64,000 nt of DNA from Plazaster borealis (Eukaryota > Echinodermata > Asteroidea > Forcipulatida > Labidiasteridae), in NCBI GenBank assembly GCA_021014325.1, contig CM037472.1:11594001-11658000 (forward strand), written 5' to 3'. The stretch's first letter is position 1; each line of letters starts with the position of its first letter. Positions 22,479 through 34,559 of the stretch are shown one piece after another. The notes under the pieces are model-generated. The model was not told the origin of the DNA and did no database searches. It was given only the letters and a program-made list of their open reading frames with translations. Made by a program: the position numbers and the translations under genes.

Positions 22479-23542
22479 CAGCCCAAGGAAAGCTCCCGCC
22501 AGCCCAAGGAAAAAGCTGCCGCCAGCCCAAGGAAAAAGCTGCCGCCAGCCCAAGGAAAAAGCTGCCGCCAGCCCAAGGAAAAAGCTGCCGCCAGCCCAAG
22601 GAAAAAGCTGCCGCCAGCCCAAGGAAAAAGCTGCCGCCAGCCCAAGGAAAAAGCTGCCGCCAGCCCAAGGAAAAAGCTGCCGCCAGCCCAAGGAAAAAGC
22701 TGCCGCCAGCCCAAGGAAAAAGCTGCCGCCAGCCCAAGGAAAAAGCTGCCGCCAGCCCAAGGAAAAAGCTGCCGCCAGCCCAAGGAAAAAGCTGCCGCCA
22801 GCCCAAGGAAAAAGCTGCCGCCAGCCCAAGGAAAAAGCTGCCGCCAGCCCATGGAAAAAGCTGCCGCCAGCCCAAGGAAAAAGCTGCCGCCAGCCCAAGG
22901 AAAAAGCTGCCGCCAGCCCAAGGAAAAAGCTGCCGCCAGCCCAAGGAAAAAGCTGCCGCCAGCCCAAGGAAAAAGCTGCCGCCAGCCCAAGGAAAAAGCT
23001 GCCGCCAGCCCAAGGAAAAAGCTGCCGCCAGCCCAAGGAAAAAGCTGCCGCCAGCCCAAGGAAAAAGCTGCCGCCAGCCCAAGGAAAAAGCTGCCGCCAG
23101 CCCAAGGAAAAAGCTGCCGCCAGCCCAAGGAAAAAGCTGCCGCCAGCCCAAGGAAAAAGCTGCCGCCAGCCCAAGGAAAAAGCTGCCGCCAGCACAACGA
23201 ACAAGCTGCCGCCAGCCCAAGGAAAAAGCTGCCGCCAGCCCAAGGAAAAAGCTGCCGCCAGCCCAAGGAAAAAGCTGCCGCCAGCCCAAGGAAAAAGCTG
23301 CCGCCAGCCCAAGGAAAAAGCTGCCGCCAGCCCAAGGAAAAAGCTGCCGCCAGCCCAAGGAAAAAGCTGCCGCCAGCCCAAGGAAAATGCTGCCGCCAGC
23401 CCAAGGAAAATGCTGCCGCCAGCCCAAGGAAAATGCTGCCGCCAGCCCAAGGAAAATGCTGCCGCCAGCCCAAGGAAAATGCTGCCGCCAGCCCAAGGAA
23501 AATGCTGCCGCCAGCCCAAGGAAAATGCTGCCGCCAGCCCAA
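22479..23542. repeat. 23-bp minisatellite, intermediate section
   Basis: The unit is now GCTGCCGCCAGCCCAAGG plus an A run (AGCCC instead of AGGCC). About 40 units end in AAAAAGC. The last several (about 23390-23540) change to AAAATGC. One unit near 23190 is altered (CACAACGAACAA). Confidence 0.95.
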
Positions 23543-26500
23543 GGATAATGCTGCCGCCAGCCCAAGGATAATGCTGCCGCCAGCCCAAGGATAATGCTGC
23601 CGCCAGCCCAAGGATAATGCTGCCGCCAGCCCAAGGATAATGCTGCCGCCAGCCCAAGGATAATGCTGCCGCCAGCCCAAGGATAATGCTGCCGCCAGCC
23701 CAAGGATAATGCTGCCGCCAGCCCAAGGATAATGCTGCCGCCAGCCCAAGGATAATGCTGCCGCCAGCCCAAGGATAATGCTGCCGCCAGCCCAAGGATA
23801 ATGCTGCCGCCAGCCCAAGGATAATGCTGCCGCCAGCCCAAGGATAATGCTGCCGCCAGCCCAAGGATAATGCTGCCGCCAGCCCAAGGATAATGCTGCC
23901 GCCAGCCCAAGGATAATGCTGCCGCCAGCCCAAGGATAATGCTGCCGCCAGCCCAAGGATAATGCTGCCGCCAGCCCAAGGATAATGCTGCCGCCAGCCC
24001 AAGGATAATGCTGCCGCCAGCCCAAGGATAATGCTGCCGCCAGCCCAAGGATAATGCTGCCGCCAGCCCAAGGATAATGCTGCCGCCAGCCCAGGATAAT
24101 GCTGCCGCCAGCCCAAGGATAATGCTGCCGCCAGCCCAAGGATAATGCTGCCGCCAGCCCAAGGATAATGCTGCCGCCAGCCCAAGGATAATGCTGCCGC
24201 CAGCCCAAGGATAATGCTGCCGCCAGCCCAAGGATAATGCTGCCGCCAGCCCAAGGATAATGCTGCCGCCAGCCCAAGGATAATGCTGCCGCCAGCCCAA
24301 GGATAATGCTGCCGCCAGCCCAAGGATAATGCTGCCGCCAGCCCAAGGATAATGCTGCCGCCAGCCCAAGGATAATGCTGCCGCCAGCCCAAGGATAATG
24401 CTGCCGCCAGCCCAAGGATAATGCTGCCGCCAGCCCAAGGATAATGCTGCCGCCAGCCCAAGGATAATGCTGCCGCCAGCCCAAGGATAATGCTGCCGCC
24501 AGCCCAAGGATAATGCTGCCGCCAGCCCAAGGATAATGCTGCCGCCAGCCCAAGGATAATGCTGCCGCCAGCCCAAGGATAATGCTGCCGCCAGCCCAAT
24601 CCTTATGCTGCCGCCAGCCCAAGGATAATGCTGCCGCCAGCCCAAGGATAATGCTGCCGCCAGCCCAAGGATAATGCTGCCGCCAGCCCAAGGATAATGC
24701 TGCCGCCAGCCCAAGGATAATGCTGCCAGCCCAAGGATAATGCTGCCGCCAGCCCAAGGATAATGCTGCCGCCAGCCCAAGGATAATGCTGCCGCCAGCC
24801 CAAGGATAATGCTGCCGCCAGCCCAAGGATAATGCTGCCGCCAGCCCAAGGATAATGCTGCCGCCAGCCCAAGGATAATGCTGCCGCCAGCCCAAGGATA
24901 ATGCTGCCGCCAGCCCAAGGATAATGCTGCCGCCAGCCCAAGGATAATGCTGCCGCCAGCCCAAGGATAATGCTGCCGCCAGCCCAAGGATAATGCTGCC
25001 GCCAGCCCAAGGATAATGCTGCCGCCAGCCCAAGGATAATGCTGCCGCCAGCCCAAGGATAATGCTGCCGCCAGCCCAAGGATAATGCTGCCGCCAGCCC
25101 AAGGATAATGCTGCCGCCAGCCCAAGGATAATGCTGCCGCCAGCCCAAGGATAATGCTGCCGCCAGCCCAAGGATAATGCTGCCGCCAGCCCAAGGATAA
25201 TGCTGCCGCCAGCCCAAGGATAATGCTGCCGCCAGCCCAAGGATAATGCTGCCGCCAGCCCAAGGATAATGCTGCCGCCAGCCCAAGGATAATGCTGCCG
25301 CCAGCCCAAGGATAATGCTGCCGCCAGCCCAAGGATAATGCTGCCGCCAGCCCAAGGATAATGCTGCCGCCAGCCCAAGGATAATGCTGCCGCCAGCCCA
25401 AGGATAATGCTGCCGCCAGCCCAAGGATAATGCTGCCGCCAGCCCAAGGATAATGCTGCCGCCAGCCCAAGGATAATGCTGCCGCCAGCCCAAGGATAAT
25501 GCTGCCGCCAGCCCAAGGATAATGCTGCCGCCAGCCCAAGGATAATGCTGCCGCCAGCCCAAGGATAATGCTGCCGCCAGCCCAAGGATAATGCTGCCGC
25601 CAGCCCAAGGATAATGCTGCCGCCAGCCCAAGGATAATGCTGCCGCCAGCCCAAGGATAATGCTGCCGCCAGCCCAAGGATAATGCTGCCGCCAGCCCAA
25701 GGATAATGCTGCCGCCAGCCCAAGGATAATGCTGCCGCCAGCCCAAGGATAATGCTGCCGCCAGCCCAAGGATAATGCTGCCGCCAGCCCAAGGATAATG
25801 CTGCCGCCAGCCCAAGGATAATGCTGCCGCCAGCCCAAGGATAATGCTGCCGCCAGCCCAAGGATAATGCTGCCGCCAGCCCAAGGATAATGCTGCCGCC
25901 AGCCCAAGGATAATGCTGCCGCCAGCCCAAGGATAATGCTGCCGCCAGCCCAAGGATAATGCTGCCGCCAGCCCAAGGATAATGCTGCCGCCAGCCCAAG
26001 GATAATGCTGCCGCCAGCCCAAGGATAATGCTGCCGCCAGCCCAAGGATAATGCTGCCGCCAGCCCAAGGATAATGCTGCCGCCAGCCCAAGGATAATGC
26101 TGCCGCCAGCCCAAGGATAATGCTGCCGCCAGCCCAAGGATAATGCTGCCGCCAGCCCAAGGATAATGCTGCCGCCAGCCCAAGGATAATGCTGCCGCCA
26201 GCCCAAGGATAATGCTGCCGCCAGCCCAAGGATAATGCTGCCGCCAGCCCAAGGATAATGCTGCCGCCAGCCCAAGGATAATGCTGCCGCCAGCCCAAGG
26301 ATAATGCTGCCGCCAGCCCAAGGATAATGCTGCCGCCAGCCCAAGGATAATGCTGCCGCCAGCCCAAGGATAATGCTGCCGCCAGCCCAAGGATAATGCT
26401 GCCGCCAGCCCAAGGATAATGCTGCCGCCAGCCCAAGGATAATGCTGCCGCCAGCCCAAGGATAATGCTGCCGCCAGCCCAAGGATAATGCTGCCGCCAG

Positions 26501-26556
26501 CCCAAGGATAATGCTGCCGCCAGCCCAAGGATAATGCTGCCGCCAGCCCAAGGATA
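23543..26556. repeat. 23-bp minisatellite, homogeneous section, about 131 units
   Basis: Nearly perfect units in which AAAATGC has become ATAATGC, with core GCTGCCGCCAGCCCAAGG. Rare exceptions are a one-base deletion near 24095, CCTTATG at 24601 and a three-base loss near 24725. A 23-bp unit cycles through all three frames, so absence of stops on the minus strand gives open frames of 1000-2000 codons. These are not annotated as genes. Confidence 0.97.
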
Positions 26557-26559
26557 ATG

Positions 26560-27360
26560 GCCCTTTGCCCTTTGCCCTTTGCCCTTTGCCCTTTGCCCTT
26601 TGCCCTTTGCCCTTTGCCCTTTGCCCTTTGCCCTTTGCCCTTTGCCCTTTGCCCTTTGCCCTTTGCCCTTTGCCCTTTGCCCTTTGCCCTTTGCCCTTTG
26701 CCCTTTGCCCTTTGCCCTTTGCCCTTTGCCCTTTGCCCTTTGCCCTTTGCCCTTTGCCCTTTGCCCTTTGCCCTTTGCCCTTTGCCCTTTGCCCTTTGCC
26801 CTTTGCCCTTTGCCCTTTGCCCTTTGCCCTTTGCCCTTTGCCCTTTGCCCTTTGCCCTTTGCCCTTTGCCCTTTGCCCTTTGCCCTTTGCCCTTTGCCCT
26901 TTGCCCTTTGCCCTTTGCCCTTTGCCCTTTGCCCTTTGCCCTTTGCCCTTTGCCCTTTGCCCTTTGCCCTTTGCCCTTTGCCCTTTGCCCTTTGCCCTTT
27001 GCCCTTTGCCCTTTGCCCTTTGCCCTTTGCCCTTTGCCCTTTGCCCTTTGCCCTTTGCCCTTTGCCCTTTGCCCTTTGCCCTTTGCCCTTTGCCCTTTGC
27101 CCTTTGCCCTTTGCCCTTTGCCCTTTGCCCTTTGCCCTTTGCCCTTTGCCCTTTGCCCTTTGCCCTTTGCCCTTTGCCCTTTGCCCTTTGCCCTTTGCCC
27201 TTTGCCCTTTGCCCTTTGCCCTTTGCCCTTTGCCCTTTGCCCTTTGCCCTTTGCCCTTTGCCCTTTGCCCTTTGCCCTTTGCCCTTTGCCCTTTGCCCTT
27301 TGCCCTTTGCCCTTTGCCCTTTGCCCTTTGCCCTTTGCCCTTTGCCCTTTGCCCTTTGCC
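26560..27360. repeat. 7-bp satellite (CCCTTTG)n, about 114 units
   Basis: Uninterrupted, essentially perfect. The minus strand reads GGGCAAA repeated, with a GGG run every 7 bases and 4-base loops, which matches the G-quadruplex consensus along its whole length. Confidence 0.97.
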
Positions 27361-27774
27361 CTTCGCCCTTCGCCCTTCGCCCTTCGCCCTTCGCCCTTCG
27401 CCCTTCGCCCTTCGCCCTTCGCCCTTCGCCCTTCGCCCTTCGCCCTTCGCCCTTCGCCCTTCGCCCTTCGCCCTTCGCCCTTCGCCCTTCGCCCTTCGCC
27501 CTTCGCCCTTCGCCCTTCGCCCTTCGCGCTTCGCCCTTCGCCCTTCGCCCTTCGCCCTTCGCCCTTCGCCCTTCGCCCTTCGCCCTTCGCCCTTCGCCCT
27601 TCGCCCTTCGCCCTTCGCCCTTCGCCCTTCGCCCTTCGCCCTTCGCCCTTCGCCCTTCGCCCTTCGCCCTTCGCCCTTCGCCCTTCGCCCTTCGCCCGCC
27701 GCCCTTCGCCCGCCGCCCTTCGCCCTTCGCCCGCCGCCCTTCGCCCGCCGCCCTTCGCCCGCCGCCCTTCGCCG
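27361..27774. repeat. 7-bp satellite (CCCTTCG)n, passing into CCCGCCG mixtures
   Basis: A single T-to-C change from the preceding array defines about 48 units. From about 27697 some units are CCCGCCG. One unit has a G for C near 27527. The minus strand keeps GGG every 7 bp. Confidence 0.95.
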
Positions 27775-27838
27775 ATTGACGATTGACTGAACGAAGATTG
27801 ACTGAACGAAGATTGACTGAACGAAGATTGAACAACGG
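27775..27838. repeat. 15-bp tandem repeat, about 4 units
   Basis: Units of GATTGACTGAACGAA follow the 7-mer arrays and mark their right border. Confidence 0.85.
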
Positions 27839-28369
27839 ATGACGATGATCGAACAACTGACGACGACCAACAAAATTCTACATGGCAATTCTAAATTCAA
27901 CTTGGGACTATTACAATAGAATGGAAATTCTACAACACAAGAGTTTACTTTTTTCACATAATCGACACATTATAATATGTATTTATTTCACACTATAAGC
28001 CATACATGTATAATGGCAACAGAAATTGAGCATTTGAACTTACTGTGCTTTCATTGCGATAAATACTTCAAATCTTATTAATAGCACTAAAATAGAGACA
28101 CTAAAAAGAGAGTACTAAGATAAAGAGAATACTAAGATAAACAGACTACTATGAAAGTAGAGTGTTAGTGCATACATCGGTTTGATGACATTAGTTGAGA
28201 ACAGGGTGGACCACGTGAAGGTTGTCATCACCCACCCCATAACAGATACTTTAAAATAATAATACCATTCGGATGAATAATTGGATGACAGAATGCCACA
28301 GAAGACAATACAATTTACCGAACATAATTAAATTATACCCTAAATTAAACTAGCGCTCAAATACACTGC
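27839..28369. other. No gene recognised
   Basis: Unique AT-rich sequence. Minus-strand frames that begin here (27957, 27856) run into the satellites and have no recognisable domain. Confidence 0.45.
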
Positions 28370-28935
28370 CTTCAGTGTAGTCTTTATATTTGTAATGCGT
28401 TTACTTCATTACAAATAACATTTAATCGTTTCATATTTTGTAATGAGCCATGCATTACAAATAAATATAACATGATTCATGCTTGTAATGAGGTACTTCT
28501 TATACATGCATGAAACTTTTACATAATTGCATGATTGTAATGAAGTACCTCATTACAAACATGCAATCTTTTATTTGAATACATGTACTTGTAAGGAATG
28601 TACCTCATTACAAGTATGTACATGTATTCGGTCAATACTTGTTACAAGTATTGAGTTGACAGTTTCTACACAAACTACCATATTTTGTAATGAGCCACTG
28701 CATTACAAATAAATATAACATGATTCATGCTTGTAATGAGGTACATGCATGAAACTTTTACACACTTGCAATGAGGTGCTTCATTGCAAGCATGATATAA
28801 TTGCATGATTGTAATGAAGTACCTCATTACAAACATGCAATCTTTCATTTGAATACATGTACTTGTAAGGAATGTACCTCATTACAAGTATGTACATGTA
28901 TTCGGTCAATACTTGTTACAAGTATTAAGGTTCTA
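28370..28935. repeat. Two direct copies of a 240-bp block made of nested palindromes
   Basis: 28430-28660 and 28681-28930 share GTACCTCATTACAAACATGC, ACATGTACTTGTAAGGAATG and ATTCGGTCAATACTTGTTAC in order. Each copy contains several hairpins such as CTTGTAATGAGGTAC with GTACCTCATTACAAG, and ACTTGTTACAAGT. Confidence 0.85.
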
Positions 28936-29204
28936 CACAAACTACCATTTCAGTCAGAATGAAATATTTCCAATATGTGGACAAAAACTTCCCAACCTTA
29001 AGTGAGAACTATTTCATATTACTTTTTTACCAAAACCATCATCCATCTGCAAAAAAAAAATCAACTGATTGGATAACCAAAAATGAACAGTTTTTTGATC
29101 AAATAAGAGTAACTGCAAGTTAATCAAGAGTTCAGCCTGCAGTTCACAACCTCTGGAGCAAATTCAACAGTTTAAGTGTTCACAATTGTCCAATCCAAAG
29201 CAGA
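28936..29204. other. No gene recognised
   Basis: AT-rich sequence between repeats, with a run of 9 A at about 29053. Confidence 0.4.
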
Positions 29205-29212
29205 TTTCCGAT

Positions 29213-29294
29213 CGAACTGTTCATATCCTCTCGAAACTATGTTGGCTTTCACTGTTGTCCAAAAATATCTAGGTGACGCATGTTATCACTCATG
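29213..29294 (+). repeat. Direct repeat, copy 1 of 2 (second at 29647-29729)
   Basis: About 80 bp containing CTCTCGAAACTATGTTGGC and GTGACGCATGTTATCACTC is repeated nearly perfectly 430 bp downstream, on the far side of the LTR-like sequence. Confidence 0.9.
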
Positions 29295-29439
29295 TTGAAC
29301 TGAACATTTTGGTGTCAAATCTTGATACTACCGCTGATGTCTCAACTTGCCATCAAGTACCTCAGATTATCTGGTAGGCAATCATGAATGATGTTCATCA
29401 TGCACTTGGTTTGATGAATGACGTTACTTTCATGAAGAC

Positions 29440-29626
29440 TGTAGCATACCTAGTACTTCCTATGTTTAAAAACCACCAAGAGGTGGCGCCCTTTGCATAA
29501 CATGTATAACTGAGACATGTCAGGAGTCCTTAATAAAACACACACGGAGTTAATTCCAGAACACAGTTTCTCACAGAGTCTTTATGATATAATCTGCCCA
29601 GCATCTCTACATGGTGGCAGCAGTGG
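29440..29626 (+). mobile_element. Possible solo LTR with primer-binding-like site
   Basis: A segment of about 172 bp runs from TGTAGCATACC to CTCTACA, contains AATAAA at about 29532, and is followed directly by TGGTGGCAGCAGTGG, which looks like a tRNA primer-binding site. No second LTR, gag or pol is seen, so this is an LTR fragment at best. TTAGGG occurs twice just downstream (29628-29639). Confidence 0.35.
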
Positions 29627-29729
29627 ATTAGGGTTAGGGTTTCCAATCCAATTGTTCATATCCTCTCGAAACTATGTTGGCTTTCACTGTTGTCCAAAAA
29701 TATCTAGGTGACGCATGTTATCACTCATG

Positions 29730-30470
29730 ATGTCTCTTCACTGATAAATTTGGTTCAGGGTAATCATCATGGAGCAAAATGCTGATGAAGCAACAGTTGC
29801 AATAGCACTGCGTAAATTCTTGCCATGACAAACTTCAAGTTATATGACTGTGTTCACCAAGATCCATATCTTATCACTGAACATCTATGCTGTGTGACAA
29901 GTGACAAATAAAAAGTATAAATTTAAGTTAACAATTCTCAACCAAGCTTGGGATCACGTGACATCTCTTTTTTTTTTAACTAATCATCTTTGTGAATGGT
30001 GACGGGTCAAAAGTGAATTTGATTTGAGAACATTACAGTTCTAATAAAAAGTTTATTTGTTTCTTGACTAAATTATTTAATTTCAAAACTCTACCAAATC
30101 ATAATAACTTGGTCAATGCTATCAGTTTACAGAGCCACATTCATGGATGTCTTCAAGTGTAGGTTAACAGTTTGTTTAAATACCTTCGTATCAAAGAACA
30201 CAATGAGACCCAAAACATCTATGGCCTTCCCAATTCTGTTGTTGCATGCAATTCGGTTGTTGCATAATAATTGTTAAACATGCAGGTTTCATTGACAAGT
30301 TAACAATCAAGTGGTTGGACAAACAAACACCCATTTCCTCTTAAATCTTTTGTCTAAATTATGTCTCAAAACTTTCAGAATTTAGAAAAAAGCTCTTCAA
30401 TTTCTTCAACTTTGGAAGAGATCTTACCTAGAACTTAGTGATGATTAGATGCAGGTACAAAGACGTCATT
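29730..30470. other. No gene recognised
   Basis: AT-rich. No coding or RNA signal. Confidence 0.45.
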
Positions 30471-30589
30471 CTCCTGACAAGACTCCATCAGCATCTTCAT
30501 GGTCCATGTTGACAGCAGCGTGTTACATCACATCACAGATGGTAACCTGTTATACAATGAAAATTAAAGTACAATACCAAACATTGTGA

Positions 30590-33020
30590 ATGCCTAGCTA
30601 ATTAAAATCTCCCATAACATTTTCCACAGCTCACACCCTCCCAAAGAAGTGCTTTGATGAATTCATTGAATTTCTTGAACTTTTAAAAATATTATTAGTA
30701 AATCATATCTGTAAAAATATTGTGGGCTGTTTTACAAGTTGCAAATCACTCAAACACCAATGATTTTAAATAAACCTTGCAAGGAAGATTTCATAAACTT
30801 AATCTACCTGAAGCATCCGACTGAAAAACATCCGTGGAAGTGATGCGACATTCCGGTCCTCACTCACAGGTAGTTGGTTTTGCAATTGTCACCATTGTAT
30901 AGTAATCATATGAAAAAACAGAAAGCATATACAAATCTTAGACCAAGAACCGGCAATTAAAGTTTGTGAATGCACCGCATCAATATTTCAAAGGAATTTT
31001 GAGAAACCTCTGGAAAGATCCAATGGCGTGATATAATCTTTGAAAGTTTAAGGTTGTACTTAAAGGCTTGAGGACTACCTTTATCTACCTCTTTTTATTC
31101 ATTTACTTCTTAAGGAGAACGTTTATACTAATTGGCAATACTGAGAAGCATTATTTGGCAAATAAAAATTGTACTGTATGATTTGCCACTTGGCGGAGAT
31201 ACAGTCTAGTAACATTGAGGTAAAACCATGTCCATGAATAATCTCTCTCCATAATTTGTGGTGGTTCTGAAAAGAACTGGAGGTGCAACAACTTAACGTT
31301 TTGATCAGTATGCGCTGATCATTTTCAGGAGAAAACTGGACTCTGATGCTGCAGGCTGTATAAGTTACAGTACTGTAGATGAGGACTGATCTACAATGCA
31401 TCAATGGGTTCTATAACTTTTGGGATTTCTGAAGCAGCATAATTATTGAGCTGAGCTATAAATTATTTACCTTGAAATTCCATATTTCAATTTGATATTA
31501 AGTACTTTGATGTCATGTCCTCTTAACAAGCCGCACCTCTGATGTCTTCATGGTCCATGTTGATGGAGAAGTGCTGCATCAGAGCCACATCTTGACAATC
31601 TGGACATAATCAAGACATACATACAAGTCAATATTGGATGAACAACTTGGTGAAGACAAAAAAATACAAGTCTTATAAATAGAAAAGTATCACAGTGGCA
31701 TCACAGCCATTTCCCATGACAAACTGTTAACCAATGGAGATGTAAATACATTTGCAGAAAACAAAGCATTTCAAGGAATAATAAGTGGATGCGTCTTATA
31801 TTACAAGTAGTGAAATGCTTGAACCACACAATTTATACAGAGGGACAAGATGTTTTTGCAGACATTTTAAAGTCTTGGACCTCCTGATAAAGATTAAACT
31901 AATTTAAACTATATATGCAGATCTAACTGCATCATCCAATTCCAAGACATCCCCCAAGTCTGAGGATATCTTGGCCCTCACTCACATGGAGATGGTTCAG
32001 CAAGTATCACTGTCATGATAATCAAAAAGAAACCAAACAAAAACACATGTCAATATCTCATGAAGAGTTGTGGAGGCTCTGAAAAGAGCCAATGGTGAAA
32101 CAGGTCACTGTTGACAATAATTCTCCTTCTAATTGTTGAAGATTTATTTCAAGAAATATCAAGAGGATATGTCTTTGTTTCTAAAATTTCCTTTAATTCA
32201 TTTCAAGTAATAAAATGCTTGAATCAAACAATTACGAAATCGCACATGATGCATTTGCAGACATTTTGAAGTCTTAGACATTTTGATAAAGATTACATTA
32301 TTATGAAGTAGATTTACCTGCATCATCCAATGCCTCTGAATCTGATAACATCTCGCCCCTCGCTCACTGGAGATGGTCAGTATCACTGTCATGTTAATCA
32401 AAAGGAAATCAAATAATTAAAACACATGTCATATCTCATAAAGAGTTGGGGCAGGCTCTGAAAAGAGTCAATGGTGAAACAAGTCACTGTTTTGACAATA
32501 ATGCTCTTATAATTGGAGATTTCAAGTGGTACTTGGGAACAGAAGAGTTTCTAATTGAAATGTCAAAGCTGTAGCAATGTAATTGGTTTATACTGCTTTT
32601 ATTCAAGCTGAGATTCAACTTCCTTTTTCCAGTTAGGCTATTTGAAGAAAACTTCAAAATACATTCACCGCCAAGAATTGCATTGAACTTAAATGCTTTA
32701 GCCAACTATTTACATATTATTTTATTATGCTTGTATCATTTGATGTGTACCAAGTTTACAAACACAAGGAGTAGTGGATAGATGCCTACTTTTTCATGGA
32801 ACTACTCTACTTCTCAAATAATTCTAAAACTGCAAACTATTTCATTAAGTTTTAAACTTAAATGTCTTACCTTAGATATCAAGTCTATAACCTGAACGGT
32901 TATTAGTGCCGAAATGCCCTACTGCAAATACCTTACAACTTTTCCATCAATGTCTTCATGGTCCATGTCCACAGAAAAACACAACATCAGAAATCATCAC
33001 TGGAATCTGCAAAAAATAAA
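30590..33020 (-). repeat. Segmental duplication, copy 1 (second copy at 36.9-38.65 kb)
   Basis: Matching stretches include AGAAGTGCTTTGATGAATTC (30642, 36958), ACTGTATGATTTGCCACTTG (31171, 37520) and GCTGAGATTCAACTTCC (32606, 38287). The offset falls from about 6.3 to 5.7 kb, so roughly 0.6 kb, including one type B cassette, is absent from the second copy. Confidence 0.85.
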
Positions 33021-33507
33021 GCCATGCATGTACAACAATTAAGAACTGTACAATTAATGGAGAAGGTGCTGATATTTGATAGATAGGCCTATATGATGTT
33101 GTAAATTTTATTAAGTTAGTCTTTTCTTCTTCACAAATTACTGTTGCAGGTTCTCAAAAACAAATATAATCACACAAAACACTGCATATTGAGTTGAAAT
33201 GTCTCATTAGAGCACCACCTATCGGCAGGAGTAGGAAAGGCATGTACACTTATATGGGCGCAATCATCATCACAGCATTGTTAGTTAAACTGTGACGAGG
33301 GGGAATAGTCTGCACAATTTGTTCACTTGGTGTAGGATTCTACATATATTCAAGATTGTCTCTTCCAAAAATTTGACGACAATTCCATACAGGTACATAT
33401 ATCGATGAAGTTCATGATACACGTTTTTTTGCGATCCCAACGCTTTACCAATGGCCTTGAAAGGGCGTGTAAACAACTCGTTTTTGAATCACCCTTTGTG
33501 GCCAAAT
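33021..33507. other. No gene recognised
   Basis: Spacer between duplicated block and dispersed repeat. No coding signal. Confidence 0.4.
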
Positions 33508-33783
33508 GATTGCTTGTTTGCAACTTGTTCACTTGGTTTATGAATATTAAGGCATGACTTACTCAAGTTCCTTGATCAGTTTCAATAATTATTAAAATTT
33601 TGTGCAGGTACATGTACCTCCTAAGTTTGTCATCATACGCTGGTCTCACAGGAATCGCGGCGCGCTATCTCTATTGCGTGATTTAATGCACATGCACACT
33701 TTTGCGCAACAGTCAAATTGCGCAAAAGTGATGGCGCCCTCTGTTGCCCAGTCACGTTAAGGAATGAGACAATCAACTCAATA
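33508..33783 (+). repeat. Dispersed repeat, copy 2 (uninterrupted)
   Basis: Same family as 4206-4494. It keeps the intact site AACTCAATATGG, with a single AAT at 33780-33782, where the other copy carries a MITE. It also holds a perfect 13-bp hairpin (CACTTTTGCGCAA at 33697 with its complement at 33718). Confidence 0.75.
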
Positions 33784-34559
33784 TGGCAAGATCGACACCA
33801 TCACCAGGAAATGTCTTCTAAAATTTGAGTATCAGAACATTTTAACAGCATGTTCAGGAATGAACACAACAATTTCCTATTGAGGTCTCCACAATAGATC
33901 TTACCCCCAAAGTTGGGTCAAGAAAGAACTCAATGTCATTCTTCTACCAAAGTAGTTTCCGAGGTCCATGTTAAAGGCAGAGTATTTCATCAGTGATGCA
34001 TCATGAAAACCTGCAACAGAAAAACCATTCATTTAAAATTTGCTTAAATATTACTTTTCAAACACTTTCAAAAACATCCCTTGCAAAAACACATTCTCAT
34101 TCAGAACACTTGCATCTTAAGAAGCTCACCTTTAGTGTAATGTAAAAACTACTTCACAAAGAGGCATAATCACCAATTGTGATGAAATCTCTTATTCATT
34201 TTATGATTTGTTTCTGAGAAATTAATTTTAGTCTTCCATAATCAAAAAATAAATTGGGCGGGGGATTTTCTGGGTTCTGGCACCTTAAAAAAGAATAATT
34301 TCCAAGTTTGATTGTTCCATGTCGGTGTGAACCTTGTTCAAGGAAGTAAAACCTACCTGATGAATAGGAAGACCAGCTGTGGCAGTCGACTGCAACGCAT
34401 CTTTGGATTCATAAATCTTCTACCATGGACAAACAGTCATCTGACATCATCTCGTCACTCTCATCGGCAGATGGTGCAGCACGTGACCACAAAGCAGAAA
34501 TCAAACAAAATATACACAAGTTCTATTACTTCAATTCATTTTATGAATGTTGTTTGAAG

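Noticed and set aside
26557..27790. Plus-strand frames of about 400 codons (ALCPLPF repeats)
   Set aside because: Translation of the 7-bp satellite in three frames at once.
21507..27957. Minus-strand open frames of up to 1991 codons with Ala/Gly/Leu/Arg-rich repeats
   Set aside because: The 23-bp and 7-bp units rotate through all frames and lack stops on this strand. Several frames are open at once and indels are frequent in the left part. The unique N-terminal stretch (27860-27957) has no recognisable domain.
29628..29642. Interstitial telomeric repeat
   Set aside because: Only two TTAGGG units, too few to mean anything.
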